Translations under genes and position numbers: made by a program | Shown here: positions 51,741-61,943 of the stretch, piece by piece | How positions within the stretch are numbered: position 1 is the stretch's first letter | Layout of the letters: each line of letters opens with the position of its first letter | DNA from: Congregibacter litoralis KT71 | GTDB taxonomy: Bacteria; Pseudomonadota; Gammaproteobacteria; Pseudomonadales; Halieaceae | Direction of reading: 5' to 3' | Length of the DNA stretch: 64,000 nucleotides | NCBI RefSeq assembly: GCF_000153125.2 | Contig: NZ_CM002299.1 | Coordinates: forward strand, 3,360,928-3,424,927 | The notes under the pieces: model-generated | Databases searched by the model: none | Seen by the model: only the letters and a program-made list of their open reading frames with translations | Told to the model about the DNA's origin: nothing

Positions 51741-52705
51741 GTGATTACCACGTCAGCTTTGTTGTACCGCATAAAGGACGTGAGGCTTTCTTGCAGAAAA
51801 CTCTGGCGTCCGTTGCCGCGCAAACCAGCTCCGTTGCCAAAGATGTCGTGGTAATCACGCAGAACAAAACGCTACTGCCACAAACCACCGCGTATGCAGG
51901 TGAGCTCGACCTGAGAATCATCTACGCAGCGCCAGAGCTGACCATTTCTGCCTTACGTAATCAAGGCGTTGCCGCTGTGACGAGCACGCATCTGGCCTTT
52001 CTCGATGCCGATATAGCGCTATCCCCGAACTGGCTGGAGCAGCTTTTGCCCATGCTGGAGGGGCGAGAGGATATCGCCCTGATAAGCGCCATGCAGGTCA
52101 ACGATGAACGTGCACCTCCGCTCGAGCGAATACGCACAGCCCTCAGCAATGCGAGCGTTGATTCTTCTGTCGATTTTTTACCGGGCAGGAACCTACTGCT
52201 GAGACGGACCATATATGAAGCTGTTGGCGGCTTTCCCGAACACCTGATGACCTGTGAAGACTACTACTTTACCGATAAGGTCAGTGAGCATGGCAGGCTT
52301 TGGTACAGCGGCCAGGCGAGCTACATCCATCTCGGGGAAGATAAAGCACTCGGCGAAATGTTTAGTAAAGAAATCTGGCGGGGGCAGTCGAATTTGCAGT
52401 CCATGGCCGGACGCCACATCCGCATAAACGAATGGCCGAGCTTTTTCATTCCCCCTTGGATCACACTTCTTACCCTAACCGCAGTTGCTATGTTGTTAAC
52501 CGCTCAATGGGCTTTAGCGCTGTGCGCATTCCTGCTGGCACTACTACCATTCAGCGCTTATGTGACGCGGCTCTATGTTTTAGCAGACCGGCGCATCGCA
52601 CTTGGGCACATCGCTGCGTTTTACGGCTATTATTTCCCTGCCCGAACCTGGGGAACGATTCTGGGAGTGTTTAAGACCATGGGCAACAACCTCCACGACC
52701 ATTAA
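51737..52705 (+). CDS. Glycosyltransferase family 2 with C-terminal membrane helices
   Basis: 322 residues. GT-A fold marks: VSFVVPHKGR at the N-terminus, LRNQGVAAV, the DxD-type FLDADIAL near residues 93-100, LPGRNLLLRR, and an acceptor-site CEDYYFTDKV. Two to three TM helices (about 235-275) at the C-terminus fix it to the inner membrane. It should add a sugar to the lipid-linked repeat unit. Start overlaps the preceding fragment by ATGA. Confidence 0.9.
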   Translation: MSDYHVSFVVPHKGREAFLQKTLASVAAQTSSVAKDVVVITQNKTLLPQTTAYAGELDLRIIYAAPELTISALRNQGVAAVTSTHLAFLDADIALSPNWLEQLLPMLEGREDIALISAMQVNDERAPPLERIRTALSNASVDSSVDFLPGRNLLLRRTIYEAVGGFPEHLMTCEDYYFTDKVSEHGRLWYSGQASYIHLGEDKALGEMFSKEIWRGQSNLQSMAGRHIRINEWPSFFIPPWITLLTLTAVAMLLTAQWALALCAFLLALLPFSAYVTRLYVLADRRIALGHIAAFYGYYFPARTWGTILGVFKTMGNNLHDH

Positions 52706-52723
52706 TGGGGAACCACCAGCAGT

Positions 52724-53869
52724 ATGAGCTCTTCGGCCACAGCGGACTCGAGCATTAACGTTCTGCAGTTTATCTGCCCTACAGGTTTTTATGGAGCAGA
52801 GCGCTGGATACTTGCACTCGCTCGAAACCTGCCCAAGGACGAGGTCCGCTGTCATTTGGCAACAACGCTTGAGGAGAACTCCAAGGATCTGGAGCTGGTA
52901 AAGGAGTACAAAAAGCAAGCGCTGGGCGAGACGTTTGAGGTGCCGATGGCGCACCGCTTTGACATTTCCGTCGTTGGCAGGCTGGTCGACATCATTCGCG
53001 CCAACGATATTCATATCATCCACACCCACGGTTACAAGTCGGATATTCTGGGTTTAATGGCAGCTCGTCGCGCGGGCATCGCCTGTGTAACAACGCCGCA
53101 TGGCTTTGAAAACTCCTCAGATCTGAAGCTACGCCTGTTCATTTGGGCCGGTTGCAAAGCCATGGCGCGCGCAGACCGCGTAGTTCCTCTATCAAGACAA
53201 TTGGTTGCTGACTGTCGTTTTGCCGGTGTACCCGTAGATCGCACCATCTACATACAAAATGGCGTGGATCTTAGCGAAGTAGAGGCGGAGCGAGGACGTC
53301 CTGCGCCTGCCACTAAGAAGAAGCGTATTGGCTTTGTCGGTCAGCTCATTAGTCGTAAAAACGTGCACGATATACTCGATATTTTTAATACGCTACGCAA
53401 AGAGCGTGATGACATAGAACTTGTGTTGTTGGGCGACGGGGACGCCCGCGTTGAACTAGAGGCCTACAGCTACAGCTTGGCTGCACGGGATGACATTCAT
53501 TTTTTGGGGTTTAGGCACGACCGACTAGAGCTTCTTCACAGCTTTGATTTATTCGTAATGACATCAACCCTTGAAGGCATCCCGCGCTGCTTGATGGAGG
53601 CCTGTGCCATGGGCATTCCGGTAGCAGCCTACGATATACCGGGCATTGATCAATTGATCAGAAATAAGGAGACAGGGTTACTTGCGCCGCTTGGAGCGCG
53701 CGATGCTCTTACCGATCTATGGCGGCAGTTGCTTGATGATCGCGTGTATGCGGAGCAACTCGCGGCAAGTGCACTCGAGTACGTTACCAGGGAATACTCG
53801 GCATCCCGGATGGCACAAGAGTATCAGCAGCTTTTCCTTACTCTCGTAGAGAAGAGCAAGACATGCTGA
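52724..53869 (+). CDS. Glycosyltransferase family 4
   Basis: 381 residues, GT-B fold. N-terminal glycine loop region FICPTGFYGAERWILAL; TPHGFENS; nucleotide-sugar half begins IGFVGQLISRKNVHDIL and carries the EX7E motif in TLEGIPRCLMEACAMG (about residues 285-300). Typical retaining glycosyltransferase of exopolysaccharide assembly; XrtA-linked loci often encode such enzymes. The last seven bases overlap the next gene. Confidence 0.92.
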   Translation: MSSSATADSSINVLQFICPTGFYGAERWILALARNLPKDEVRCHLATTLEENSKDLELVKEYKKQALGETFEVPMAHRFDISVVGRLVDIIRANDIHIIHTHGYKSDILGLMAARRAGIACVTTPHGFENSSDLKLRLFIWAGCKAMARADRVVPLSRQLVADCRFAGVPVDRTIYIQNGVDLSEVEAERGRPAPATKKKRIGFVGQLISRKNVHDILDIFNTLRKERDDIELVLLGDGDARVELEAYSYSLAARDDIHFLGFRHDRLELLHSFDLFVMTSTLEGIPRCLMEACAMGIPVAAYDIPGIDQLIRNKETGLLAPLGARDALTDLWRQLLDDRVYAEQLAASALEYVTREYSASRMAQEYQQLFLTLVEKSKTC

Positions 53870-54876
53870 GCGTGCGCCCTGATATCAAGTTCGTCCTTTC
53901 GGTGGATACCGAAGAAGAGTGGGATTGGTCAGCACCTCTGGCCAGGCGTAAGGCGTCGATGCTGAACACGCACTATCTTCAGGAATTTCAGGTTTTTTGT
54001 GCACGAGCAGGGATACGGCCCACTTACTTCTTCGATTATGCCGCAGCGAGCAGCCCTGTTGTGGTAGCAACAATCGCGCCGTTCCATGATCGGGGGGAGT
54101 GTGAAATTGGCGCGCGACTGAACCCCTGGACCACACCACCTGATTATGGCGATCCAGACGAGTATTCCTCTCATGTCGTTAACCTTACCCACGAACAGAC
54201 TGCAGCCAAACTAGACGCGCTGCTGGACTGTTTGCGCAGGGCTTTCGGGGTTTTACCGGTCGCTTTTAGATCTGGTCGCTGGGGAACGAATGGGCCGCTA
54301 CTCCAGCTTCTTGAGAGTCGCGGCATCAGAATAGACTCCAGCATGTACCCTTGCCATCAGACCGAATGGTATGACTGTGACCAGACCCCGCTCTCACCTT
54401 ATTGGCCGGACTATGCCTCGCCGACAGAGCCTGGTGCCCAACGCAATATATTGGAGCTGCCGGTCACAGTCGGTTTCAATTGGCGCAATCAAGATAAAGC
54501 CCGGGCCGTACACAACATTGCTTCAACCAAAGCATTGAGACCTGCCCACCTCGTAGGTGCACTCTGGCACACGCGACTTTTGCGGAAGGTTTATCTCAGC
54601 CCGGAGGCAGCGAGCGTCACGGACATGAATGCCCTCGTTGATGCGGTGATAGGCAATGGTTCGCCGATGCTGCACATGTTTTTGCATTCATCCAGTTTGC
54701 TGGATAGTGGTGCCGGGATGCTGAACACCACAAATGCTTTTGAATTAATCACAAAGAACATTGAAGCAACGCTCGCGCACGCTAATCTGCGCGCCGCCTT
54801 GCAGCATTGTACGATCAGTGAGGCGGCGACTTTGTTATCGCAACGTGCGGGTTCAAGCAACGGACTCTGCGCGTGA
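53863..54876 (+). CDS. Polysaccharide deacetylase-like protein lacking the metal-binding His pair
   Basis: 337 residues. The start FVLSVDTEEEWDW (about 10-22) and later PVAFRSGRWG and SRGIRIDSSMYP segments match the NodB-like/WalW branch. Asp15 is present. In the segment that in relatives reads EIGxHxHPW, this protein has EIGARLNPW (81-89): Arg85 and Asn87 replace both His. A deacetylase that depends on these His to hold metal would be inactive, so it may bind sugar or use other ligands. Operon: seven-base overlap before it and GTGA overlap after it. Confidence 0.78.
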   Translation: MLSVRPDIKFVLSVDTEEEWDWSAPLARRKASMLNTHYLQEFQVFCARAGIRPTYFFDYAAASSPVVVATIAPFHDRGECEIGARLNPWTTPPDYGDPDEYSSHVVNLTHEQTAAKLDALLDCLRRAFGVLPVAFRSGRWGTNGPLLQLLESRGIRIDSSMYPCHQTEWYDCDQTPLSPYWPDYASPTEPGAQRNILELPVTVGFNWRNQDKARAVHNIASTKALRPAHLVGALWHTRLLRKVYLSPEAASVTDMNALVDAVIGNGSPMLHMFLHSSSLLDSGAGMLNTTNAFELITKNIEATLAHANLRAALQHCTISEAATLLSQRAGSSNGLCA

Positions 54877-56021
54877 ATTCACAGCGGGCGCTGCGTGTTC
54901 TTCACGTTACTTACGACATGCGTATAGGAGGTACGGAGCAAGTAATCCTCAACTTGGTCACTGGATCTGACAGTAATGTGTTCAGTCACAGTATCTTTTG
55001 CATTGAAGAGCCACTGGGCCCCTGGGGTGAGCGTCTCCGCAGCGACGGCATAACTATCAGCTCCGTGAATCGACGGGACGGACTGGATCTGGGGGTGATA
55101 AAAACACTGCGTAAGACTTTGCGTGAGTGCAAAACTGACATCGTTCACTGCCATCAGTACACCCCTTGGGTCTATGGTGCGCTGGCCGCATTAGGTACAG
55201 GTGTCAAAGTTATATTTACGGAACACGGTCGCTTTTACCCAGATGCGGCAAGCCCCAAAAGACGGTTTATCAACCCCCTACTCCAAAAAATGACAAACCA
55301 AATAACCGCCATCAGTCAGGCAACCAAACAAGCATTGGCAAAGTACGAGTATGTGAATGAAGGCGCCATTGAAGTGGTCTACAACGGCATCCACGGACTC
55401 GAGGCAGACGGGAAAGCCGCACAGGCCTTAAGAGAAAAACTCGGCATACCCTTAGACGCGCCCGTCCTTGGCAGCATAGCTCGCCTGGATCCAATCAAAA
55501 ACCACGACATGATGCTCCGAGCGTTCCGACGCATATTGGACAAGCAACCGAACAGTTGGATGCTTTTAGTAGGCGACGGCGAAACCCGGGATGCTATTAA
55601 CCGTCTCTGTGCTGAGTTACAAATCAGCGAACGAGTGATTATGCCCGGCTATGTTGAGCGTCCCGCGACCTGGCTCGACGCTATGGATATCTATCTTTTA
55701 TCGTCCTTCAGTGAGGGAACATCAATGACCCTGCTTGAAGCACTGAGCCTGGGTAAGCCCTGCGTCGTTACTAACGTAGGCGGAAATCCCGAAGTCATTC
55801 TCGATGGCAAAACGGGATTGGTTGTTGCAAGTAATGATGAGGAAGCCTTTTCGGCCGCGTGTCTCACACTCATCAACTCAACAGATAAGCGTCAAACGAT
55901 GCGAGAGGCCGCGCGCCAGGATTTTGAAGCTCGATTTCACGCTTCAATCATGCAGCATGGATATAGCGCGTTTTACGAGAGTATCTGTTTACATGGTGAC
56001 ATCGGACAAAACCTAAATTGA
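54873..56021 (+). CDS. Glycosyltransferase family 4
   Basis: 382 residues from a GTG that overlaps the upstream stop (GTGA). N-terminal VTYDMRIGGTEQVILNLV loop, HCHQYTPWVYG, TEHGRFYPD, donor half from LGSIARLDPIKNHDMML and EX7E in SEGTSMTLLEALSLGKP (about 270-286). GT-B retaining enzyme, inner-membrane cytoplasmic face. Similar in layout to the GT4 at 52724 but clearly different in sequence, so the two likely add different residues. Confidence 0.92.
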   Translation: MNSQRALRVLHVTYDMRIGGTEQVILNLVTGSDSNVFSHSIFCIEEPLGPWGERLRSDGITISSVNRRDGLDLGVIKTLRKTLRECKTDIVHCHQYTPWVYGALAALGTGVKVIFTEHGRFYPDAASPKRRFINPLLQKMTNQITAISQATKQALAKYEYVNEGAIEVVYNGIHGLEADGKAAQALREKLGIPLDAPVLGSIARLDPIKNHDMMLRAFRRILDKQPNSWMLLVGDGETRDAINRLCAELQISERVIMPGYVERPATWLDAMDIYLLSSFSEGTSMTLLEALSLGKPCVVTNVGGNPEVILDGKTGLVVASNDEEAFSAACLTLINSTDKRQTMREAARQDFEARFHASIMQHGYSAFYESICLHGDIGQNLN

Positions 56022-56059
56022 CTAAGAGCATTAACACACGAGGCCAATATCAAGCAGCC

Positions 56060-57121
56060 ATGTCTCGAAACCTCGGATTAGATCTGCTTCGCGCCTTTGC
56101 CATACTCACCGTGTTGCTCGGGCATACGGTGAGTAGTTTCGGATCGCCCTCCGCTTTAGCTCCGCTTCAGTTTGGTGGCACCGGTGTAGACCTGTTCTTT
56201 GTGTTGTCCGGCTGGCTAATCGGTACACAGCTATTCAAGGAGCAGCATAAGTTTGGTGACGTAGACATCACGCGATTCTGGCTACGGAGGTGGATGAGAA
56301 CGCTACCGGCCTATTACGCTGTGCTTTCACTCACGCTAGTCCAACTGTTTCTTACAAAAACAGACTTTCGTATGCCGTGGCAACATTTACTCTTCTTGCA
56401 GAATTACACTGGGAATCTCAGCGTGTTTTTTGTGAGCTGGTCGCTTTGCGTCGAAGAGCAGTTTTATCTATTTATCGCGCCATTTGTCGCAGTCCTCATG
56501 GCCCGCTCTGTTCGTGCGAGGCTGCCGGCTATCGTAATACTGCTACTTTTACCTACGATATTTCGTAGTTTGGGTTTCTACGACTCGATGCACGAGACAC
56601 ATGTGCGTATGGATTGCTGTGTTATGGGGATCCTATTGGCCTATCTTAGTGTTAACCGAAAGGAGATTTATGACCGTTTGGCGCAAGGTGCGTATCCTCT
56701 ACTCATTCTCTCGTCAGGCCTCTATGTCAGCTTTATTGTTGATAGGTATGTAGACTTGCCGGGCATTGCCAGCCCCTCCCCCTTACTTTTGGCGGTGGTG
56801 TTTGGTAGCTGGGTACTGTGGGCAGGCAGTCGCGACTGGCAGACTAACAGCTTCGTTGGTGCTGCGATCCTTCACATATCCACTCGCTCCTATGCCATGT
56901 ACCTGTTGCACGTTGATGCCCTAGCCGTAGTGAAAAGAATCGACGCAGATCTGTCATTTCCGCTATACCTGGGCATGGCCTTCGTTCTGACCCTTCTAGC
57001 GGCCGAGATATTGTATCGGGTGATTGAGAAGCCGTTTATGATGTGGCGGAGTAACTTCTCCGCAAGCCGTAGTCGTGAGCAAGGCCTATTTCATACTGAT
57101 GCAGCCGAGGCTAAATCATGA
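56060..57121 (+). CDS. Acyltransferase family 3 membrane protein
   Basis: 353 residues from the ATG at 56060; a TTG at 56018 that overlaps the previous stop would add 14. About ten TM helices. Family marks: GLDLLRAFAILTVLLGHT with the conserved His, LFFVLSGWLIGTQLF, the RRWMRTLPAYY loop, and WSLCVEEQFYLF. These enzymes transfer acetyl or other acyl groups to exported sugars. Overlaps the FemAB gene by four bases (ATGA). Either this or the hexapeptide enzyme at 46825 may acetylate the polysaccharide. Confidence 0.9.
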   Translation: MSRNLGLDLLRAFAILTVLLGHTVSSFGSPSALAPLQFGGTGVDLFFVLSGWLIGTQLFKEQHKFGDVDITRFWLRRWMRTLPAYYAVLSLTLVQLFLTKTDFRMPWQHLLFLQNYTGNLSVFFVSWSLCVEEQFYLFIAPFVAVLMARSVRARLPAIVILLLLPTIFRSLGFYDSMHETHVRMDCCVMGILLAYLSVNRKEIYDRLAQGAYPLLILSSGLYVSFIVDRYVDLPGIASPSPLLLAVVFGSWVLWAGSRDWQTNSFVGAAILHISTRSYAMYLLHVDALAVVKRIDADLSFPLYLGMAFVLTLLAAEILYRVIEKPFMMWRSNFSASRSREQGLFHTDAAEAKS

Positions 57122-58242
57122 CGGGTGGAATAGGCAAAAGCCGTAATGGGAGTGCCGATTTTGTTGATCACTCAAATCTCATCCTGCGAGAAGCAACTGA
57201 TGCTGACCAACCCGCCTGGGACGCCTACGTTGAGCACTCATCTGTAAGTACTCCGTATCACCTATATGCCTGGCGAACCGCGATGAGCATCTCTTATGGA
57301 CTTGAAACACGATATTTGATTGCTGAAAACTGCGCGGATAAACGCATTCGCGGCATATTCCCGGCTGCGAGGGTGCCCGGTTTTTTTGGCGCGGGCCGGT
57401 ATTGTTCGCTCCCCTACTGCGACCGAGGTGAACCCCTCGCGGACAACGAAACTATCAGACAGTTGTTGCTTGCCGCCACAGATGATAGTGAGGCCGCGTC
57501 CCATGAGATTCGTGACACGTTGGACCAGCCAGCAAAAGAATCGCAGTCGGGAGCCTATCATCCACCCGAGGGTTGTAAGGTCCGAATGGTGTTGGCTTTG
57601 CCCAACTCTGCGAGTGAGCTAGAAGCTGGATTTAAGAGTAAACTACGCAGCCAAATACGGAAGTCTGAAAAAAACGGGCTCACGGCGGACACAGGAAGTA
57701 ATGTGGAGCGGGTGAGCGAGTTCTTTGCCGTATATGCACAAAACATGCGGAATCTTGGCTCTCCGGCCCACAGCAAGCAGTGGTTTGAATCGATAGCAAA
57801 GTCATACGGTAGTTCATGTTCTATTGGTATCGTTCGACTGGAGGGCAGTCCCGTAGGTGCAGGCATTGTTCTTCGAGCGGGCGCCAAGGTTGCCATCCCC
57901 TGGGCATCTACACTGAAGGAGTTCAATTCCTTGTCTCCAAATATGCTGCTGTATTGGACGCTACTGGCAGAAGCTGCCGATAGTGGCGCAACGTCCTTTG
58001 ACTTTGGGCGCTCGACCATGGGAGAAGGTACGTTTCGATTTAAAAAACAATGGGGGGCGATTCCCGAACCGCTAAATTGGACGACGGTCTTGAATGAAAC
58101 AACACATACGCTGCCAGCGAACTCAGTGACAACAATCGGCAGCGGGAAGGCGCGACGCGTTGTAGAGAAAATCTGGCGCCATTTGCCGGTATCTATCGCT
58201 ACAACACTGGGCGCGACTGTGCGCCCTTACATAAGCTTATAG
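57118..58242 (+). CDS. FemAB-family protein of XrtA/PEP-CTERM loci (GNAT-like)
   Basis: 374 residues. Two GNAT-like halves: WDAYVEHSSVSTPYHLYAWR near residues 34-53, RGIFPAARVPGFFGAGRYCSLPYCDRGEP (part) and the FKSKLRSQIRKSEKNG basic loop; the second half has FDFGRSTMGEGTFRFKKQWGA (part). These match the FemAB-like family tied to exosortase A loci. FemAB proteins transfer amino acids from aminoacyl-tRNA; the acceptor here is unknown, perhaps the polysaccharide unit. Two bases separate it from the amidotransferase. Confidence 0.9.
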   Translation: MTGGIGKSRNGSADFVDHSNLILREATDADQPAWDAYVEHSSVSTPYHLYAWRTAMSISYGLETRYLIAENCADKRIRGIFPAARVPGFFGAGRYCSLPYCDRGEPLADNETIRQLLLAATDDSEAASHEIRDTLDQPAKESQSGAYHPPEGCKVRMVLALPNSASELEAGFKSKLRSQIRKSEKNGLTADTGSNVERVSEFFAVYAQNMRNLGSPAHSKQWFESIAKSYGSSCSIGIVRLEGSPVGAGIVLRAGAKVAIPWASTLKEFNSLSPNMLLYWTLLAEAADSGATSFDFGRSTMGEGTFRFKKQWGAIPEPLNWTTVLNETTHTLPANSVTTIGSGKARRVVEKIWRHLPVSIATTLGATVRPYISL

Positions 58243-58244
58243 CT

Positions 58245-60170
58245 ATGTGCGGAATCGCTGGATTTACACGTTTTCATGATCGGGTTGGCGATGAAAATAC
58301 GCTCGCCACGATGGGCGAAGCTATTCGCCACCGAGGGCCAGATGCCGATGGCAGCTATCTGGATGAGCGGGTGGGGCTACATCATCGTCGCCTTGCCATC
58401 ATTGATTTGTCGGAAGCTGGCAACCAGCCAATGCATTCTGCCTGCGGGCGTTATGTGGTCATCTTTAATGGCGAGATTTACAACTTTCTTGAACTACGCC
58501 AGAACCTGACAGCGACTGGCTATAACTTTCAAACAAAAACAGATACCGAGGTAATACTGGCCGCTTACGCGACCTATGGCGAAGATTGCCTTGAGCACCT
58601 TAATGGCATGTTTGCGATTGCTCTGTGGGACAAAGCGGAAAGCTCATTGTTCCTGGCTAGAGACCGGGTAGGTAAAAAACCGCTTTACTACGGCTCACGA
58701 GGCAGGGACGTTGTTTTTGCTTCTGAGCTTAAAGCGCTGATGGCAGCCGACCTGATCGAGAAAAAGATTCGTTTAGACGCAGTGTACGATTTTTTTGCCT
58801 ACCAGTACGTGCCCGATCCCAAGACGATCTTTGAGGACGTGTTTAAGCTTGAACCGGGGCACTACGCCAAGATAGACAGCAAGGGCATCGAAGTTCGGCA
58901 GTACTGGGATATTAGCTTTGACGCACAAGACATAGACGAAACTACGGCGGTCGCCAAACTGCGGGAACAGATCACGCGGAGCACCAAACTTAGGATGACC
59001 TCGGATGTGCCCCTGGGCGCGTTTCTGTCCGGCGGGGTCGACTCTGGCGGCATCGTAGCCACTATGGCCAAGCTGAGTGACAAGCCAATCACAACGTGCA
59101 CCATTGGCTTTCACGAAGAGGAGTTTGATGAAACCAGCTTCGCGCAGATTGTAGCTGATCAGTACAACTGTGATCACCATGAGTTTAAGGTGGGTGAGAA
59201 CGTCGTAAACTCGCTGCGCGAAATTGTGAGCTACTTTGATGAACCGTTTGCAGATCCATCCTTGGTACCTACTTACTACGTCTGCAAACTAGCCCGGCAA
59301 AAAGTGACTGTTGCACTGGCCGGCGACGGCGGTGACGAAGTCTTTGCCGGCTACGAGAAGTATCATACATATGCAATTGAGAACCTGTGGCGTAGTCTCG
59401 TTCCTGCGTTTATTCGGAACAAGCTCGCACCGCTAGTGACTCGGGCGCTTGAGCACGTCACATTCAGACCTCTAAGGCGCCTCGCTACACTCGCCCGCGC
59501 ACTGAGCGCCGACCCGGCACTTGGTTTTTATATGACAAACTCGCAAATTACTGACAGGCAATGGCAAGACCTTGCGACGACTGAAACAAAAGCACAACTT
59601 CAGGGCTATCACCCAAGCCATCGGTCGCTTGAGATGTTTGCCAAGTGTCAAAGTGATGATCCAATGACTTGCGCACTATATACCGACATGAAGACCTATC
59701 TGCCGGGTGACATACTCGTAAAAGTAGACCGTATGAGCATGGCCAACTCGTTGGAAGTCAGGGCTCCCTTGCTCGATTTCGAATTGATTGAATTTGCAGC
59801 TCGACTGAAGACCCAACTTAAATACCGCTCGGGTACAAAAAAGTACATTCTCAAAAAAGCATTTGAGCCAGTGATTCCCGCTTCAATAAGAAACAGAAAG
59901 AAAATGGGTTTCTCACCACCGGTCGACGTATGGCTTAGAAATGAGCTAAAGAATCTTGCAAGCAATGAGCTGTTCCGTGCGGATGGAGCGCTACAAAACA
60001 TTTTTTCATTAAGCCACATTCAAAAAATGTGGGACATGCACCAATCAGGTAGAAACGATATGTCGAATATATTATGGCCTCTGTTGATTTTTCAGCTGTG
60101 GTCCGATGAGTATTTTGGCGGAAATCAGGCGGAGAAAACGACCCGGTTTTCTGCAGAACAGAGCACGTAG
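58245..60170 (+). CDS. Asparagine synthase-like amidotransferase of XrtA/PEP-CTERM loci
   Basis: 641 residues, class II amidotransferase. Cys2 in MCGIAG is the glutaminase nucleophile; RHRGPDADG, HRRLAIIDLS and NGEIYNF follow. The synthase half has the PPi-loop FLSGGVDSGG (about residues 258-267) and ALAGDGGDEVFAGYEKY. All expected catalytic parts are present. Family members in exosortase A loci are thought to amidate a sugar acid of the exopolysaccharide rather than make asparagine. End of the compact operon; 143 bp follow before the flippase. Confidence 0.93.
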   Translation: MCGIAGFTRFHDRVGDENTLATMGEAIRHRGPDADGSYLDERVGLHHRRLAIIDLSEAGNQPMHSACGRYVVIFNGEIYNFLELRQNLTATGYNFQTKTDTEVILAAYATYGEDCLEHLNGMFAIALWDKAESSLFLARDRVGKKPLYYGSRGRDVVFASELKALMAADLIEKKIRLDAVYDFFAYQYVPDPKTIFEDVFKLEPGHYAKIDSKGIEVRQYWDISFDAQDIDETTAVAKLREQITRSTKLRMTSDVPLGAFLSGGVDSGGIVATMAKLSDKPITTCTIGFHEEEFDETSFAQIVADQYNCDHHEFKVGENVVNSLREIVSYFDEPFADPSLVPTYYVCKLARQKVTVALAGDGGDEVFAGYEKYHTYAIENLWRSLVPAFIRNKLAPLVTRALEHVTFRPLRRLATLARALSADPALGFYMTNSQITDRQWQDLATTETKAQLQGYHPSHRSLEMFAKCQSDDPMTCALYTDMKTYLPGDILVKVDRMSMANSLEVRAPLLDFELIEFAARLKTQLKYRSGTKKYILKKAFEPVIPASIRNRKKMGFSPPVDVWLRNELKNLASNELFRADGALQNIFSLSHIQKMWDMHQSGRNDMSNILWPLLIFQLWSDEYFGGNQAEKTTRFSAEQST

Positions 60171-60313
60171 CTCACTAACATCGAACATCACTATCAGTTT
60201 AAGCTGCCATAGATTGGTTTTCAGTCAACGAAAGAAACTAGAAGCTCGTCGCAGCAAGCAAAGAGCCACCATGACTCCATATCCATCAGCCAAAGCCCAA
60301 GTATAGGCCTCCA

Positions 60314-61831
60314 TTGGAACAAGATAACGACAGCAGCTTGGCGCTAGACACCGTGAAGAGCTCAGTCATCCAGCTTCTGAGCAAAGTGCTTCACCGAGCC
60401 ATGGGGATTTTTTCCATGCTGATCCTGGCCCGCTTACTTACGCCGGCAGACTTTGGTGTGGTCGCCACTTGCACGCTTATCGCCTTTTTCCTCAACTCAA
60501 TCGTTGCCCTTGGGTCGCAGCAATACATCGTAATGCTGAGTCATGTTTCCGATGATGACTTAAACACCGCATGGACAATCAACCTTCTAACTAAATCACT
60601 GATGTTTGTCGCCCTCATACTCTTAGCGCCTTACCTTTTATCGTATTTGGATAAACCCGAGGTGCGGTTTCCTCTGTATGCTCTGGCTGCGGTGTTCCCA
60701 CTTTCTGCTCTTGGGACACCTGGTATGTGGCTCTATATTCGCGACTTAAACTACCGTCCAAGCTTTTTAGTTCAGCTTCTTTCCAAAATCGTCGCTACAA
60801 CAGTAACGATATTTCTCGCTTTTAGCTTACGCTCATATTGGGCACTAATAGTAGGCACAATGGTCTCTTACATGTTGCCATCCATACTTAGTTATCGATA
60901 CTCAACTTACAGACCAAAGCTCTGTCTCGCAGGCGCAAGAAAGCAATTTGACTTTTCTAAATGGATGCTGATAAACGGGATCGTAGGCTTTAGCCGAGCA
61001 GAAGCTGACACGATTATCGCTACAAAAACATTCTCGATCGAGAGCTTGGGAATTTACTCCATGTTCAGGAATATCGCGTCGATCTTGAGCGTTCAAGTCA
61101 TGCAGCCTGCACTAGACCCTTTGCTATCCACGTTTTCACAGGCCAACAGAGGGCCGGAAGGCCTCAAGCCCCATCATGTAAACGCCACACTTCTGGCCGC
61201 CGGAGTGGCGTTAATACCAATCAGTGCATGGATTCTGATGTTTAGCAATGACATCACTCTCTTATTATTAGGCAGTAAATGGACCGAGCATTCAGCAACC
61301 TTAGGAATCTTAAGCTTGGGGATTTTTCCGGCAATTGTGCAAACAATAGTCTCGAATATTCTTATATCAAAAGGCGGTATAAGTGTAGTTTCTAGATTTG
61401 GAATTTTATCGGCAGCTTTTGCGCTCACCGTACTAGTAGCAGTGTCGTACCGAGGTCAGCTGCCGGAAGACTATGCGAAGTTACAACTACTTGTTTCAAC
61501 ACTCTCGACATTAGTTCTACTTACTATATGCAATAGCATGTTTCATGCATTTAGATTTTACGACTTGCTCCTCATTACGTCACCTTTATTACCGACGGCA
61601 ATCGCGTTTAGTACAGTTACCTGGCTAGCTCAAACCTTCCCCGTGAAAATAGCCGACGGCTTGCTACCATTTATTGGTCTTTCTTGTGCCTTCTGGATCA
61701 CTTTCGCGTTAGCACTGGTGCTTGTGGGGCTATCCATAAAAAAAGATCCCTCAGTAGGCCTTCTTAAGAACACGATCACCCAAGTTGTTATCGGCTCAAT
61801 TCGTCGAGTTTTCCGCGGGAGTCAAAGATAA
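60314..61831 (+). CDS. Wzx-type oligosaccharide flippase (MOP superfamily)
   Basis: 505 residues from a TTG; no in-frame ATG lies closer to the first TM helix. Twelve to fourteen TM helices across the protein; signature starts MGIFSMLILARLLTPADFGVVA and YSMFRNIASILSVQVMQPALDPL (parts), as in LPS/EPS flippases. It would flip the undecaprenyl-linked repeat unit across the inner membrane. Codon and base use become more A/T-rich from here on. Likely part of the same transcription unit as the glycosyltransferases. Confidence 0.9.
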   Translation: MEQDNDSSLALDTVKSSVIQLLSKVLHRAMGIFSMLILARLLTPADFGVVATCTLIAFFLNSIVALGSQQYIVMLSHVSDDDLNTAWTINLLTKSLMFVALILLAPYLLSYLDKPEVRFPLYALAAVFPLSALGTPGMWLYIRDLNYRPSFLVQLLSKIVATTVTIFLAFSLRSYWALIVGTMVSYMLPSILSYRYSTYRPKLCLAGARKQFDFSKWMLINGIVGFSRAEADTIIATKTFSIESLGIYSMFRNIASILSVQVMQPALDPLLSTFSQANRGPEGLKPHHVNATLLAAGVALIPISAWILMFSNDITLLLLGSKWTEHSATLGILSLGIFPAIVQTIVSNILISKGGISVVSRFGILSAAFALTVLVAVSYRGQLPEDYAKLQLLVSTLSTLVLLTICNSMFHAFRFYDLLLITSPLLPTAIAFSTVTWLAQTFPVKIADGLLPFIGLSCAFWITFALALVLVGLSIKKDPSVGLLKNTITQVVIGSIRRVFRGSQR

Positions 61832-61943
61832 ACTAAATGACTTCGATTTCAGGTCTTAGCGTGTCTCCATTGATCCGGCAAAGAAACAGTACTAGCCAAC
61901 ACGACTTGTATCTCAACAACAAAATACACTCATTTAGGTATCT

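Noticed and set aside
60106..60306. 66-codon plus-strand frame between the amidotransferase and the flippase
   Set aside because: Begins inside the amidotransferase gene, no ribosome-binding site, no recognisable motif.
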